Part shown: in pieces, positions 17,062-25,338 of the stretch
Position numbering within the stretch: position 1 is the first letter of the stretch
Layout: each line of letters begins with the position of its first letter
Origin: an uncultured Oscillospiraceae bacterium
GTDB lineage: Bacteria; Bacillota; Clostridia; Oscillospirales; Oscillospiraceae
Direction of reading: 5' to 3'
NCBI GenBank assembly: GCA_934661135.1
Contig: CAKUJA010000010.1
Location: 1-32,870 of the forward strand
Length of the DNA: 32,870 nucleotides
Translations under genes and position numbers: made by a program
The notes under the pieces: generated by a model
The model's input: the letters and a program-made list of their open reading frames with translations, nothing else
What the model was told of the DNA's origin: nothing
Databases searched by the model: none

Positions 17062-17988
17062 ATGTCCCTGACGATGATTTTGAGCCTGGTGCAGACGGCG
17101 CTGGAGCTTGGACTGATGAGTTCATTGACGGTGCTGGCGCTGTTTTTGAGCTATACGATGCTGAACGTCTGCGACCTGTCGACCGACGGCTGCTTTACGC
17201 TTGGCGCGGCGGTCGGCGCGGTGGTGGCGATCTCCGGACACCCGTATCTGGCGATTCCGGCGGCGATGCTGGCCGGGATGCTGTCCGGCTTTGTGACGGC
17301 GTTTTTGCAGACCCGGATGGGCATCAACAGCCTGCTGGCCGGAATCATTGTCAACACGGCGCTCTACTCGATCAACATCGCGGTGATGGGCAACACGTCG
17401 CTGCTGAACATGAACAAGACGGCGACGGTATTTACAAAGATGCAGAGCGCGCTGGAGGGGACGTTCCTCGCCGGGCAGCAGAAGCTCGCGGTGAGCCTGA
17501 TTGCCGTGGCGCTGGTGATTGTGTTCCTGTCGCTGTTTTTGCGCACGAAGCTCGGCCTTGCCATCCGCGCGACCGGCGACAACCCGGTGATGGTGCGCTC
17601 CAGCTCGATTGACCCGGTGTTTACGACGACGGTCGGGCTCTGCGTGGCGAACGCGTTTACGGCGCTGTCCGGCTGCCTGCTGGCGCAGGCGCAGAAGTCG
17701 GTCAACATCGACATCGGCTCCGGCATGGTGACGATCGCGCTGGCGTCGCTGCTGATCGGCGGCGCGTTCTTTGGAAAAAAGAATGTGACGCTGCGGGCAA
17801 TCGGCGTGGTGCTCGGCGCGTTTGTGTTCCGGCTGGTGTATACGATTGCGCTGCGGTTTGATATGCCGGCGTCGATGCTGAAGCTGGTGTCGTCGGTGAT
17901 TGTGGTAATTGCGATTGCGGGGCCGTATTTGAAGGGGCAGCTCCCGCTGCTGCGGCGCAGAATGCAGATGCGGAAGGAGGTACGCTGA
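17062..17988 (+). CDS. trpY: Tryptophan ABC transporter permease (TrpY-like)
   Basis: This 308-aa membrane protein has about eight to nine hydrophobic helices. It matches the BPD_transp_2 permease family (COG4120), related to the LivH/RbsC type, which forms the channel for substrate handed over by the lipoprotein. A typical cytoplasmic coupling segment is visible at LGLAIRATGDNPVMVRS, near residue 170. The start is supported by AGGAGG at 7-nt spacing. The next gene begins one base after its stop codon. Substrate assignment rests on the T-box and neighbours. Confidence 0.9.
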   Translation: MSLTMILSLVQTALELGLMSSLTVLALFLSYTMLNVCDLSTDGCFTLGAAVGAVVAISGHPYLAIPAAMLAGMLSGFVTAFLQTRMGINSLLAGIIVNTALYSINIAVMGNTSLLNMNKTATVFTKMQSALEGTFLAGQQKLAVSLIAVALVIVFLSLFLRTKLGLAIRATGDNPVMVRSSSIDPVFTTTVGLCVANAFTALSGCLLAQAQKSVNIDIGSGMVTIALASLLIGGAFFGKKNVTLRAIGVVLGAFVFRLVYTIALRFDMPASMLKLVSSVIVVIAIAGPYLKGQLPLLRRRMQMRKEVR

Positions 17989-17989
17989 G

Positions 17990-18775
17990 ATGTTGGAGCT
18001 GAGACACGTCACGAAAACGTTCAACCCCGGCACCGAGGACGCGAAGCGCGCGCTTGACGATCTTTCGCTGCGCGTGGAGGACGGCGATTTTGTGACGATT
18101 ATCGGCGCGAACGGTGCGGGAAAGTCGACGCTGTTCGGCGCGATCTGCGGGACGTTTCTGACTGACGAGGGCAGCATTCTGCTCGATGGAGAAAATATCA
18201 CGATGCAGCCGCAGCACAAGCGGGCGCGCGTAATCGGGCATCTGTTTCAGGACCCGATGCGAAGCAGCGCGCCCGGGATGAGTATTGAGGAGAATATGGC
18301 GCTGGCGGCAGGCCGCGGAGGATGGCTCAGCCACGTCTCGAAGGCTGACAAGGCGGCGTTCCGCGAGCGGCTGGCGCTGCTCGACATGGGATTGGAGAAC
18401 CGGATGAAGCAGCCGGTCGGCCTGCTCTCCGGCGGACAGCGGCAGGCGCTTGCACTGCTGATGTCGACCTACAATCCGCCGAAGGTGCTGCTGCTCGACG
18501 AGCACACGGCGGCGCTCGACCCCGGTACGGCGGAGAAGGTACTGGAGCTGACGAAGCGGATTGTTGCGGAGAACCATCTGACGTGCTTGATGATTACGCA
18601 CAATATGGCGTCGGCACTGGAGCTGGGAAACCGGACGATTATGATGGACCGCGGACGGATTATCCACGACGCGGCGGGAGAAAAGCGCAGCGGACTGACC
18701 GTGGAGAGCCTGCTGCAGGAATTTAAAAAGGCGGCGGGCGAGGAGCTGACGAACGACCGGATGCTGCTCACCTGA
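17990..18775 (+). CDS. trpZ: Tryptophan ABC transporter ATP-binding protein (TrpZ-like)
   Basis: This 261-aa ABC ATPase (COG1101 type) powers the TrpXY transporter. It contains Walker A GANGAGKST (39-47), the Q-loop region FQDPM, signature LSGGQRQ, Walker B VLLLDEHTAALD, and the switch histidine in MITHN. AAGGAGG lies 9 nt upstream, inside the end of the permease gene. It ends the operon, followed by the bidirectional hairpin at 18781-18812. Confidence 0.93.
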   Translation: MLELRHVTKTFNPGTEDAKRALDDLSLRVEDGDFVTIIGANGAGKSTLFGAICGTFLTDEGSILLDGENITMQPQHKRARVIGHLFQDPMRSSAPGMSIEENMALAAGRGGWLSHVSKADKAAFRERLALLDMGLENRMKQPVGLLSGGQRQALALLMSTYNPPKVLLLDEHTAALDPGTAEKVLELTKRIVAENHLTCLMITHNMASALELGNRTIMMDRGRIIHDAAGEKRSGLTVESLLQEFKKAAGEELTNDRMLLT

Positions 18776-18780
18776 AAATA

Positions 18781-18812
18781 CAAAACCCCACCCGGTATCG
18801 GGTGGGGTTTTG
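18781..18812. terminator. Bidirectional terminator shared by trpZ and repeat copy B
   Basis: A 14-bp perfect stem (18781-18794 with 18799-18812, loop GTAT) has AAAA on one arm and TTTT on the other. On the plus strand it ends the trpXYZ transcript; on the minus strand it is the terminal hairpin of repeat copy B downstream of ilvE. Confidence 0.85.
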
Positions 18813-18966
18813 CAGCGTGTTGAAAGAGTCTTTTCGCCACGCTGCCCGTCCAGCTTTGCAAGCTTGAAAAACCCGCTTACTGGAACGCGAAGGGGCTTTT
18901 TGCCCCCCTTCACGCTTCCCCTGCGACTTTGTCGCAAAACTGCATTCCAGCGTTTTTGACAGTCTC
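18781..18966 (-). repeat. Intergenic structured repeat, copy B
   Basis: Read on the minus strand from 18966, this matches copy C from its first base (GAGACTGTCAAAAA) through the conserved TGCGAC/GTCGCA hairpin (18922-18927 with 18931-18936), the GAAGGGG hairpin and the CAGCG...CGCTG segment. It ends in its own terminator hairpin at 18781-18812. Relative to copy C it has a shortened middle hairpin. It lies directly downstream of ilvE in the same orientation, so it would form the ilvE 3' UTR. Confidence 0.85.
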
Positions 18967-19005
18967 CCAACCCCCCGCCCGGTTCAGTTCCGGGTGGGGG
19001 TTGGG
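18966..19005 (-). terminator. Strong hairpin just after ilvE
   Basis: A long stem (CCCGG 18978-18982 with CCGGG 18990-18994, extended outward through C/G tracts with one wobble and one bulged C) lies 20 nt past the ilvE stop codon on the minus strand. No U-tract follows; repeat copy B begins at its foot. Confidence 0.5.
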
Positions 19006-19024
19006 GACTGCGGTCAGATGGGGG

Positions 19025-20086
19025 TTAGATGGGGCACGTCCAGCCGAAGGGATCGGGGCGCGTGCCCCACTGGATGCCGGTCAGCTCGTCATAGAGCCGC
19101 CGGGAGACGGCGCCGATCTGACCGCCGTTGATGGAATAGGTCTCGTCGTTCCAGCTCAGCGCGCCGATCGGCGAGACGACGGCGGCGGTGCCGACGCACC
19201 ACGCTTCTTCGAGTGCGCCGGATTTGGCGGCGTCAAACAGCTCGTCAACGCTCAGCAGGCGCTCCTCAACCGGCATCCCCCAGCTTTTCAGCAGCTCGAT
19301 GCAGGATTTGCGCGTTATGCCGCGCAGGATGGAGCCGGTCAGCGCCGGGGTGACGACGACACCGTTGATCTTGAACATGACGTTCATGCCGCCGCCTTCT
19401 TCGACGTATTTACGCTCCACGCCGTCGAGCCAGAGCACCTGGGAGAAGCCTTTTTCGATGGCGCGGTCGCCCGCGCGGTTGGCCGCGCCGTAGTTGCCGC
19501 CGCATTTAGCTTCGCCGGTGCCGCCGCGCACGGCGCGCACGTCCTCAGTTTCCACCATGATGGGAACCGGCTTCAGACCGTCGGAGAAATAGTTGCCGGA
19601 CGGGGAGAGAATGATGGCGAAGGTGGCTTCATGGACGCCGTGCAGGGCGAGCGTCGGGTCGGTAGAATAGAGGAAGGGACGAATGTAGAGCGAGGCACCC
19701 TGGGCGCTTGGAACCCAGCGCTGGTCAAGCTCGACAACAGCTTTGATGGCCTGAAGGGCATCATCGGGGTTGAGCTGCGGTAGGCCGAGACGCTCGCAGG
19801 AACGGTTGAGCCGGGCGACATTCTCCCACGGACGGAAAAGCTGCACGCCGCCGTCGGGACGGCGATAGGCCTTCATGCCCTCGAAAACCTCAGTGCCGTA
19901 GTGCAGGACGCTGGCGGCGGGCGAGAGCGTGATGGGGCCGAAGGGGACGATGCGCGCGTCGTGCCAGCCGGCGGCGGAGGTGTAGTCCATCAGGAACATA
20001 TGGTCGGTGAAGATGGAGCCGAAGCCGAGCTTGTCGGCGGGCGGGAGAACACCGGGGTTCGGATTTTTCTGGACGCGGATTTCCAT
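19025..20086 (-). CDS. ilvE: Branched-chain amino acid aminotransferase
   Basis: IlvE is a PLP-dependent aminotransferase that interconverts leucine, isoleucine and valine with their 2-oxo acids. The 353-aa protein is of the longer type II form. It has LHYGTEVFEGMKAYR near residues 61-75, the likely PLP lysine in EAKCGGNYGAAN (K194), the GTAAVVSPIG cofactor-binding loop near the C-terminus, and YIRPFLY. ATG 20086 has GAGGAGG at 7-nt spacing. It is monocistronic, with a promoter at 20243-20271 and an approximately 150-nt leader. No other branched-chain genes are in the window. Confidence 0.95.
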   Translation of the reverse strand: MEIRVQKNPNPGVLPPADKLGFGSIFTDHMFLMDYTSAAGWHDARIVPFGPITLSPAASVLHYGTEVFEGMKAYRRPDGGVQLFRPWENVARLNRSCERLGLPQLNPDDALQAIKAVVELDQRWVPSAQGASLYIRPFLYSTDPTLALHGVHEATFAIILSPSGNYFSDGLKPVPIMVETEDVRAVRGGTGEAKCGGNYGAANRAGDRAIEKGFSQVLWLDGVERKYVEEGGGMNVMFKINGVVVTPALTGSILRGITRKSCIELLKSWGMPVEERLLSVDELFDAAKSGALEEAWCVGTAAVVSPIGALSWNDETYSINGGQIGAVSRRLYDELTGIQWGTRPDPFGWTCPI

Positions 20087-20242
20087 AAGAGAGCCTCCTC
20101 AAAACAGATTTTTGACGATAGAGTTCGGGTTGTGAAAACGGACGCCGTGAACACGGCGCCCGGAGGAAACAGGGAAAGGGGATGCGCGCTCCGGCGGTGC
20201 GGAGCGGGAAGTCTGCGGATTTTGAATCAAAAAGTTATCTGG
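20087..20242 (-). promoter_or_regulatory. ilvE leader with two GC-rich hairpins
   Basis: The leader is long for one gene. It holds a 7-bp hairpin (20187-20193 with 20200-20206) and a 6-bp hairpin with a GAAC loop in plus-strand coordinates (20143-20148 with 20153-20158). It has no T-box signature (no GGTGGNACC), and I see no leader ORF rich in Leu, Ile or Val codons. Confidence 0.35.
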
Positions 20243-20271
20243 ATTTTAGCACAGTGCATCGGTGATTGCAA
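20243..20271 (-). promoter_or_regulatory. Promoter of ilvE
   Basis: On the minus strand TTGCAA (20266-20271) and TAAAAT (20243-20248) are separated by 17 bp, with an extended TGC before the -10 box. Confidence 0.75.
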
Positions 20272-20368
20272 GGGTGCGGCGCGAAACGGACAGAAAATGA
20301 GAGAATTGCCCAAAACGAATGGGGAAGCGGCGGTGGAAAATCGTGAAAATGAACGCCGGGCAACCCTC

Positions 20369-20397
20369 TTGACATTTCCGGTGATAACCGATATAAT
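20369..20397 (+). promoter_or_regulatory. Perfect consensus promoter of the pyr operon
   Basis: TTGACA (20369-20374) and TATAAT (20392-20397) with a 17-bp spacer match the sigma-A consensus exactly. The -10 box ends 31 nt before the pyrC ATG, so the leader is only about 25 nt. That leaves no room for an attenuator between promoter and gene. Confidence 0.9.
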
Positions 20398-20428
20398 ACA
20401 CCGAACACAAAAAACAGGAGGAACGACA

Positions 20429-21700
20429 ATGCGGTATCGTTTGAAAAACGCGCAGGTCTTGCAGGATGGGATGCTTCATCCGGCTGATGTTCTCGTTTCC
20501 GACGGCAGAATTGTTTCCATTGGGGATCGTATTTCCTGCCCCACGGATACTGTTTCTATTGATCTTTCTCATATGGTGTTATTTCCCGGTTTCGTTGATG
20601 TGCACGTTCATCTTCGAGAGCCGGGTTTTTCTTATAAGGAAACGATTGCGTCCGGAACCATGGCGGCGGCGCACGGCGGCTTCGCCCACGTAGCGTGTAT
20701 GCCGAATCTGAACCCGGTGCCGGACAGCAGAGAAACGCTGGAGCCGCTGCTGGCGGCCATTCGGCGCGATGCGCACGTCCATGTGCATCCCTACGGCGCG
20801 ATTACGCGCGGGGAGCGCGGCGAGGAGCTGGCGGATCTTGCGGGGATGGCGGCGGATGTGATCGCATTTTCCGACGACGGAAAGGGCGTGCAGTCGGAGA
20901 GCCGGATGCGCGAGGCGATGACGGAGTGCCGCAGGCTCGGCAAGGTGTTGGCCGCGCACTGCGAGGACAACAGCCTGCTGCGCGGCGGCTATATCCACGA
21001 CGGCGAATATGCCCGCGCGCACGGACACCGGGGCATTTGCCCGGAGAGCGAATGGGGGCCGATTGTCCGCGATTTGAAGCTGGCGGAGGAGACCGGCTGC
21101 GCCTACCATGTCTGCCATGTGTCGACGAAGGAGAGCGTGGCGGCGATCCGCGAGGCCAAGCGGCGCGGCGTGGATGTGACGTGTGAGACAGGGCCGCACT
21201 ACCTCGCATTCTGCGACGAGGATCTTCAGGAGGACGGCCGGTTTAAGATGAACCCGCCGCTGCGCGGCCGGGCGGACCGCGACGCGCTGATCGAGGGACT
21301 TCTCGACGGGACGATCGATATGATTGCAACTGACCATGCGCCGCACAGTGCCGAGGAAAAGGCAAAGGGACTGGCGGGCAGCGCGATGGGCGTCGTCGGC
21401 TTGGAGACATCGTTTGCCGCCTGCTATACGCACCTTGTGAAACCAGGTATTTTGAGCCTGACGAAGCTGATTGCGCTGATGCACGGCGCACCGATGCGCC
21501 GCTTCGACTGCGGCACGGAGCTGGCGGCCGGACAGCCGGCGGATTTGACGGCGTTTGATTTGAACCGGAGCTACACGGTCGATCCGGAACGGTTTTTGAC
21601 GAAGGGACGCGCGACGCCGTTTGCGGGAACGACGCTGACGGGCGTATGCGGACTGACAATGATTGACGGCGAGATCGTCTGGAAGGAGGGTGCGCGGTGA
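20429..21700 (+). CDS. pyrC: Dihydroorotase (class I)
   Basis: Dihydroorotase cyclises N-carbamoyl-aspartate to dihydroorotate, step three of pyrimidine synthesis. This is the 423-aa class I type, with metal ligands in DVHVHLREPG (H59, H61) and the catalytic DHAPH motif in the last third, plus ETGPHYL and FKMNPPLR. The frame is open from 19901, but ATG 20429 has GGAGG upstream and the promoter at 20369-20397. The first about 75 codons (to about 20654) use many T-ending codons and are visibly less GC-rich than the rest, which changes abruptly near GCGTCCGGAACC. It overlaps pyrK by 4 nt (GTGA). Confidence 0.95.
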   Translation: MRYRLKNAQVLQDGMLHPADVLVSDGRIVSIGDRISCPTDTVSIDLSHMVLFPGFVDVHVHLREPGFSYKETIASGTMAAAHGGFAHVACMPNLNPVPDSRETLEPLLAAIRRDAHVHVHPYGAITRGERGEELADLAGMAADVIAFSDDGKGVQSESRMREAMTECRRLGKVLAAHCEDNSLLRGGYIHDGEYARAHGHRGICPESEWGPIVRDLKLAEETGCAYHVCHVSTKESVAAIREAKRRGVDVTCETGPHYLAFCDEDLQEDGRFKMNPPLRGRADRDALIEGLLDGTIDMIATDHAPHSAEEKAKGLAGSAMGVVGLETSFAACYTHLVKPGILSLTKLIALMHGAPMRRFDCGTELAAGQPADLTAFDLNRSYTVDPERFLTKGRATPFAGTTLTGVCGLTMIDGEIVWKEGAR

Positions 21701-22425
21701 AGGAAGTATGCTACACCGTGTTGGAAAACGCGGCGCTGACGGACGGCGTCTACCGGCTGCGGCTCGGCGGCGGCACGGACGCGATTACGGCACCCGGACA
21801 GTTTTTGGAGCTGCGGCTGCCGGGATTCTATCTGCGCAGACCGCTTTCGGTCTGCGACTGGGACGAAGGCTCCGTGACGATTCTCTATAAAGTGGTTGGA
21901 AACGGGACGGACTGGCTCTCGAAGTGCGGCGCGGGGCAGCGCATTGACGCGCTCTGCGGCCTTGGAAACGGCTTTGACGTGGCGGCGTGCGGCGAACGGA
22001 CGCTGGTGATCGGCGGCGGAATCGGCGTGCCGCCGATGTATGGCCTTGCCAAGCGGCTGCTGGCCGCGGGAAAGACGCCGGTTGCCATTTTGGGATTCAA
22101 CACCGCGGCGGAGCGGTTTTATGAAGCGGAATTCCGTGCGCTCGGCGTGGAGACGATTGTCGCCACGGCGGACGGGAGCTATGGTGTACGCGGCTTTGTG
22201 ACGGATGCGCTGCCGGAGCGGTATGACGGCTTTTGTGCCTGTGGGCCGCTGCCGATGCTGCGGGCACTCTGCCGCGCGTCGGACAAACCCGGTTTTTTAA
22301 GTCTGGAGGCGCGCATGGGGTGCGGCTTCGGTGCGTGCATGGGATGCACGATTGAGACGACGGCGGGCGCGAAGCGCGTCTGCCGGGAGGGACCGGTATT
22401 CCGGAAGGAGGAGCTTCTATGGTGA
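21697..22425 (+). CDS. pyrK: Dihydroorotate dehydrogenase electron-transfer subunit
   Basis: PyrK is the FAD and [2Fe-2S] subunit that passes electrons from dihydroorotate, via PyrD, to NAD+. The 242-aa protein has the FAD-binding RPLSVCD motif near residue 48 and a GGGIGVPPMYGLA pyridine nucleotide loop. Its cluster cysteines are C209, C214, C217 and C229 (CX4CX2CX11C), as expected for PyrK. It starts at GTG 21697, overlapping the pyrC stop codon, with AAGGAGG upstream, and overlaps pyrD by 7 nt. Confidence 0.94.
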   Translation: MKEVCYTVLENAALTDGVYRLRLGGGTDAITAPGQFLELRLPGFYLRRPLSVCDWDEGSVTILYKVVGNGTDWLSKCGAGQRIDALCGLGNGFDVAACGERTLVIGGGIGVPPMYGLAKRLLAAGKTPVAILGFNTAAERFYEAEFRALGVETIVATADGSYGVRGFVTDALPERYDGFCACGPLPMLRALCRASDKPGFLSLEARMGCGFGACMGCTIETTAGAKRVCREGPVFRKEELLW

Positions 22426-23336
22426 GGACGGCTGTGACGCTCTGCGGCTTGCCGCTGGAAAACCCGATCATCCCGGCCAGCGGAACGTTCGGCTTCGGCT
22501 ATGAGTTTGCGGAGCTCTATGACATCAATTGCCTTGGGACGTTCTCGTTCAAGGGGACGACGCGCGAGGCACGGCTCGGCAACCCGCAGCCGCGGATTGC
22601 GGAATACGCGGGCGGCTTGCTCAACGCGGTGGGATTGCAGAATCCGGGCGTCGACCGCGTGATTGCGGAGGAGCTGCCGAAGCTGGCGGCGGTATTCCAC
22701 AAGCCGGTGATGGCAAATGTCAGCGGGTTTTCACTGGAAGAATACGTCGAGGTCTGCCGGAAGCTCGACGCGTGTGCGCAGGTCGGCTGGCTGGAGGTCA
22801 ACATTTCCTGCCCGAACGTCCATGGCGGCGGCATGAGCTTCGGCACCGACCCGAAGGCAGCGGCCGGCGTGACGCGCGCGGTGAAGGATGCGGTGAAAAA
22901 GCCGGTGATCGTCAAGCTGTCGCCCAATGTGACCGACATTACGGCGATCGCCAAGGCCTGCGAGGACGCGGGCGCGGACGGACTGAGCCTGATTAACACG
23001 CTCATGGGAATGCGGATTGACCTGCGCACAAAGAAACCGCTGATTGCCAACAAGACCGGCGGAATGTCCGGCCCCGGGATTTTCCCGCTGGCGGTGCGGA
23101 TGGTCTGGCAGGTCTATGAAGCGGTGAAAATCCCGATTGTGGGCATGGGCGGCGTCGCGAGCGCGGAGGACGCGATCGAGCTGATGCTGGCCGGTGCGAC
23201 GGCGGTTGAGGTGGGCGCGGCCAATCTGGTCGACCCGTTTGCCTGCCGGGACATGGCGGAAGCGCTGCCGCGTGTGATGGAACGGTATGGAATCAACGAT
23301 CTGAAGGAAATCATAGGAGGAGCACATCATGGGTAA
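22419..23336 (+). CDS. pyrD: Dihydroorotate dehydrogenase, class 1B catalytic subunit
   Basis: This FMN enzyme oxidises dihydroorotate to orotate. The 305-aa protein has the catalytic cysteine in NISCPNVHGGG (C131), which marks class 1 enzymes; the partnership with PyrK makes it the NAD-dependent 1B form. NPIIPASGTFGFG near the N-terminus and GMGGVASAEDAIELMLAGA near the C-terminus are FMN-site motifs. The start is ATG 22419 with AAGGAGG upstream. It overlaps pyrF by 8 nt. Confidence 0.95.
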   Translation: MVRTAVTLCGLPLENPIIPASGTFGFGYEFAELYDINCLGTFSFKGTTREARLGNPQPRIAEYAGGLLNAVGLQNPGVDRVIAEELPKLAAVFHKPVMANVSGFSLEEYVEVCRKLDACAQVGWLEVNISCPNVHGGGMSFGTDPKAAAGVTRAVKDAVKKPVIVKLSPNVTDITAIAKACEDAGADGLSLINTLMGMRIDLRTKKPLIANKTGGMSGPGIFPLAVRMVWQVYEAVKIPIVGMGGVASAEDAIELMLAGATAVEVGAANLVDPFACRDMAEALPRVMERYGINDLKEIIGGAHHG

Positions 23337-24027
23337 GGACGTCATCATTGCGCTGGACTTTGACAGCAGGGAAAAGACGCTTGCGTTTTTGGATCAGTTT
23401 ACCGGCGAGAAGCCGTTTGTGAAGATCGGCATGGAGCTGTTTTACGCCGAGGGACCGCAGATCGTGCGCGACATCAAGGCGCGCGGCCACAAAATCTTCC
23501 TCGACCTGAAGCTGCACGACATTCCCAACACCGTGAAAAAGGCGATGGCGGTGCTCTCGTCGCTCGATGTGGATATGGTGAATCTGCACGCGGCGGGGAC
23601 GCGGGCGATGATGGAAGCGGCGCTCGAGGGGCTGACGCGCGCGGACGGCACGCGGCCGATGCTCATTGCGGTGACGCAGCTCACCTCGACGAGCCAGCAG
23701 AGCATGACCGAGGAGATCGGCATTGACAAGCCGCTGGCCGATGTGGTGATCGCCTACGCGCAGAACGCGGCGAAGGCGGGACTCGACGGCGTCGTCTGCT
23801 CGCCGCTGGAGGCCGGGAAGATTCACACGGCCTGCTCGGAGCGCTTTGTGACCGTTACGCCGGGCATCCGCTTTGCTGACGCGAAGGCCGACGATCAGGT
23901 TCGCATCACGACGCCGGCCAAGGCGCGTGAGATCGGCTCGGACTACATCGTGGTCGGACGGCCGATTACACAGGCGGCCGACCCGGTTGCGGCCTACCGC
24001 CGCTGTGTGGAGGAATTTGTCGGATGA
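23329..24027 (+). CDS. pyrF: Orotidine 5'-phosphate decarboxylase
   Basis: PyrF decarboxylates OMP to UMP. The 232-aa protein begins VIIALDFDS and carries the catalytic DLKLHDIPNT motif (D59, K61, D64). VTPGIR and VVGRPIT phosphate-binding motifs lie near the C-terminus. It belongs to the short bacterial form. It overlaps pyrD upstream and the HAD gene downstream (ATGA, 24024-24027). Confidence 0.96.
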   Translation: MGKDVIIALDFDSREKTLAFLDQFTGEKPFVKIGMELFYAEGPQIVRDIKARGHKIFLDLKLHDIPNTVKKAMAVLSSLDVDMVNLHAAGTRAMMEAALEGLTRADGTRPMLIAVTQLTSTSQQSMTEEIGIDKPLADVVIAYAQNAAKAGLDGVVCSPLEAGKIHTACSERFVTVTPGIRFADAKADDQVRITTPAKAREIGSDYIVVGRPITQAADPVAAYRRCVEEFVG

Positions 24028-24677
24028 GCTGGGAGAGCATCCTGTTTGATCTCGATGGAACACTGACCGACTCCGGCCCCGGCATTATGCGCGGCGCGCA
24101 GATGGCGCTGCGGGCGTTCGGCGTGGAGGTTGCAGACTGGCGCACGCTGCGCCATTTTATCGGGCCGCCGCTGGTGGACTCGTTCGAGCGCTTTTTCGCG
24201 CCGGAGCAGGCGCAGGCCGCGGTTGCGAAGTTCCGCGAGTATTACAATGAGACCGGCTGGCTGGAAAACGCGGTCTACGATGGAATTGAGCCCTGTCTGC
24301 GCACGCTGCGCGAGCACGGGAGGCGACTCTATGTCGCAACCAGCAAGCCGGAGCCGATGGCAGTGCGCGTGCTGGAGCATTTCAAGCTGGCACAGTATTT
24401 TGAGGACATCTGCGGAGCGCTGCCTGCCGTCCGGGAAACGGCAAACAAGGAAGCGGTGGTGCGCCGCGCGCTTGCAGCCGCAGGCTGCGAGAATCTCGGC
24501 AGCGCTGTACTGGTTGGCGACCGGGAGCACGATGTCCATGGCGGACACGCCGCAGGAATTGCGGTGATCGGCGTGCTCTATGGCTACGGCGACCGCGAGG
24601 AGCTGGAACAGGCCGGTGCCGACCGCATTGCGGCGACGCCGGAGGAGATTACGGAACTGATTTTATCACACAACTGA
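24024..24677 (+). CDS. HAD-family phosphatase inside the pyr operon
   Basis: This 217-aa haloacid dehalogenase-type hydrolase resembles Gph-like or nucleotidase-like phosphatases. It has nucleophile motif I FDLDGTLTDS (D9, D11), a helical cap with GPPLVDSF, motif II ATSKPEP, motif III lysine near the ANKEAVV segment, and motif IV VGDREHD. It is coupled to pyrF by ATGA and followed 13 nt later by pyrE, so it is made together with the UMP pathway. A role in trimming pyrimidine nucleotides or a damaged phosphate by-product is possible (inference); phosphoglycolate phosphatase is the alternative. The substrate cannot be read from sequence. Confidence 0.85.
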   Translation: MSWESILFDLDGTLTDSGPGIMRGAQMALRAFGVEVADWRTLRHFIGPPLVDSFERFFAPEQAQAAVAKFREYYNETGWLENAVYDGIEPCLRTLREHGRRLYVATSKPEPMAVRVLEHFKLAQYFEDICGALPAVRETANKEAVVRRALAAAGCENLGSAVLVGDREHDVHGGHAAGIAVIGVLYGYGDREELEQAGADRIAATPEEITELILSHN

Positions 24678-24690
24678 AAGGAGCTGCAAT

Positions 24691-25338
24691 ATGGAACAGA
24701 TGGAACGCCGCGTCGCGGAGGGACTGCTCTCAATCCGCGCCGTATTTTTCCGGCCGGAGGAGCCGTTTACCTGGGCGAGCGGCATTAAAAGCCCGGTCTA
24801 CTGCGACAACCGCCTGATTCTGACCGCGCCGGAGGTGCGAAACACGGTGGAAAGCGCACTGGCCGAGACTGTGCGGCGCGAGTACCCGGACGTGGAGGTG
24901 CTGATGGGCACGAGCACGGCGGGCATTGCGCACGCGGCCATCGTCGGGCACATGATGGGACTGCCGATGGGGTATGTCCGCTCGTCGGGCAAGGATCACG
25001 GCCGGAAGAACCAGATTGAGGGCAGGCTGGAGCCGGGACAGAAGGTCGTTGTGGTGGAGGATTTGATCTCCACGGGCGGCAGCGTGCTCGACGTGGTGAA
25101 CGTTTTGCGCGAAGCGGGCGCGGAGGTGCTCGGTGTGGTAAGCATCTTCACCTACGGCATGAAAAAGGGCCTGGAACGGCTCGCGGCGGCGGAGGTGAAA
25201 AACGTCAGCCTGACCAATTTTGATGTGATCGCCGCAGTAGCGGCGGAGCAGAACTATATCAAGCATGAAGATATTGACCGGCTCATTCAGTTCCGCAATG
25301 ACCCGGCAGACGAATCCTGGATCGGAGGTACAAAATGA
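24691..25338 (+). CDS. pyrE: Orotate phosphoribosyltransferase
   Basis: PyrE joins orotate to PRPP to give OMP. The 215-aa protein has the PRPP-binding motif VVVVEDLISTGGS (119-131), the flexible-loop KDHGRKNQIEG region (101-111), and the N-terminal FTWASGIKSPVYCDNR orotate-site segment. The start has AAAGGAG upstream. Its stop overlaps the pyrB start (ATGA at 25335-25338). Confidence 0.95.
   Translation: MEQMERRVAEGLLSIRAVFFRPEEPFTWASGIKSPVYCDNRLILTAPEVRNTVESALAETVRREYPDVEVLMGTSTAGIAHAAIVGHMMGLPMGYVRSSGKDHGRKNQIEGRLEPGQKVVVVEDLISTGGSVLDVVNVLREAGAEVLGVVSIFTYGMKKGLERLAAAEVKNVSLTNFDVIAAVAAEQNYIKHEDIDRLIQFRNDPADESWIGGTK

Noticed and set aside
20087..20242. T-box or amino-acid attenuator for ilvE
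   Set aside because: No T-box consensus, and I see no leader ORF rich in branched-chain codons; only two plain hairpins.
19901..20428. Upstream extension of pyrC to 19901
   Set aside because: It overlaps ilvE and both promoters. The class I dihydroorotase N-terminus begins at ATG 20429.
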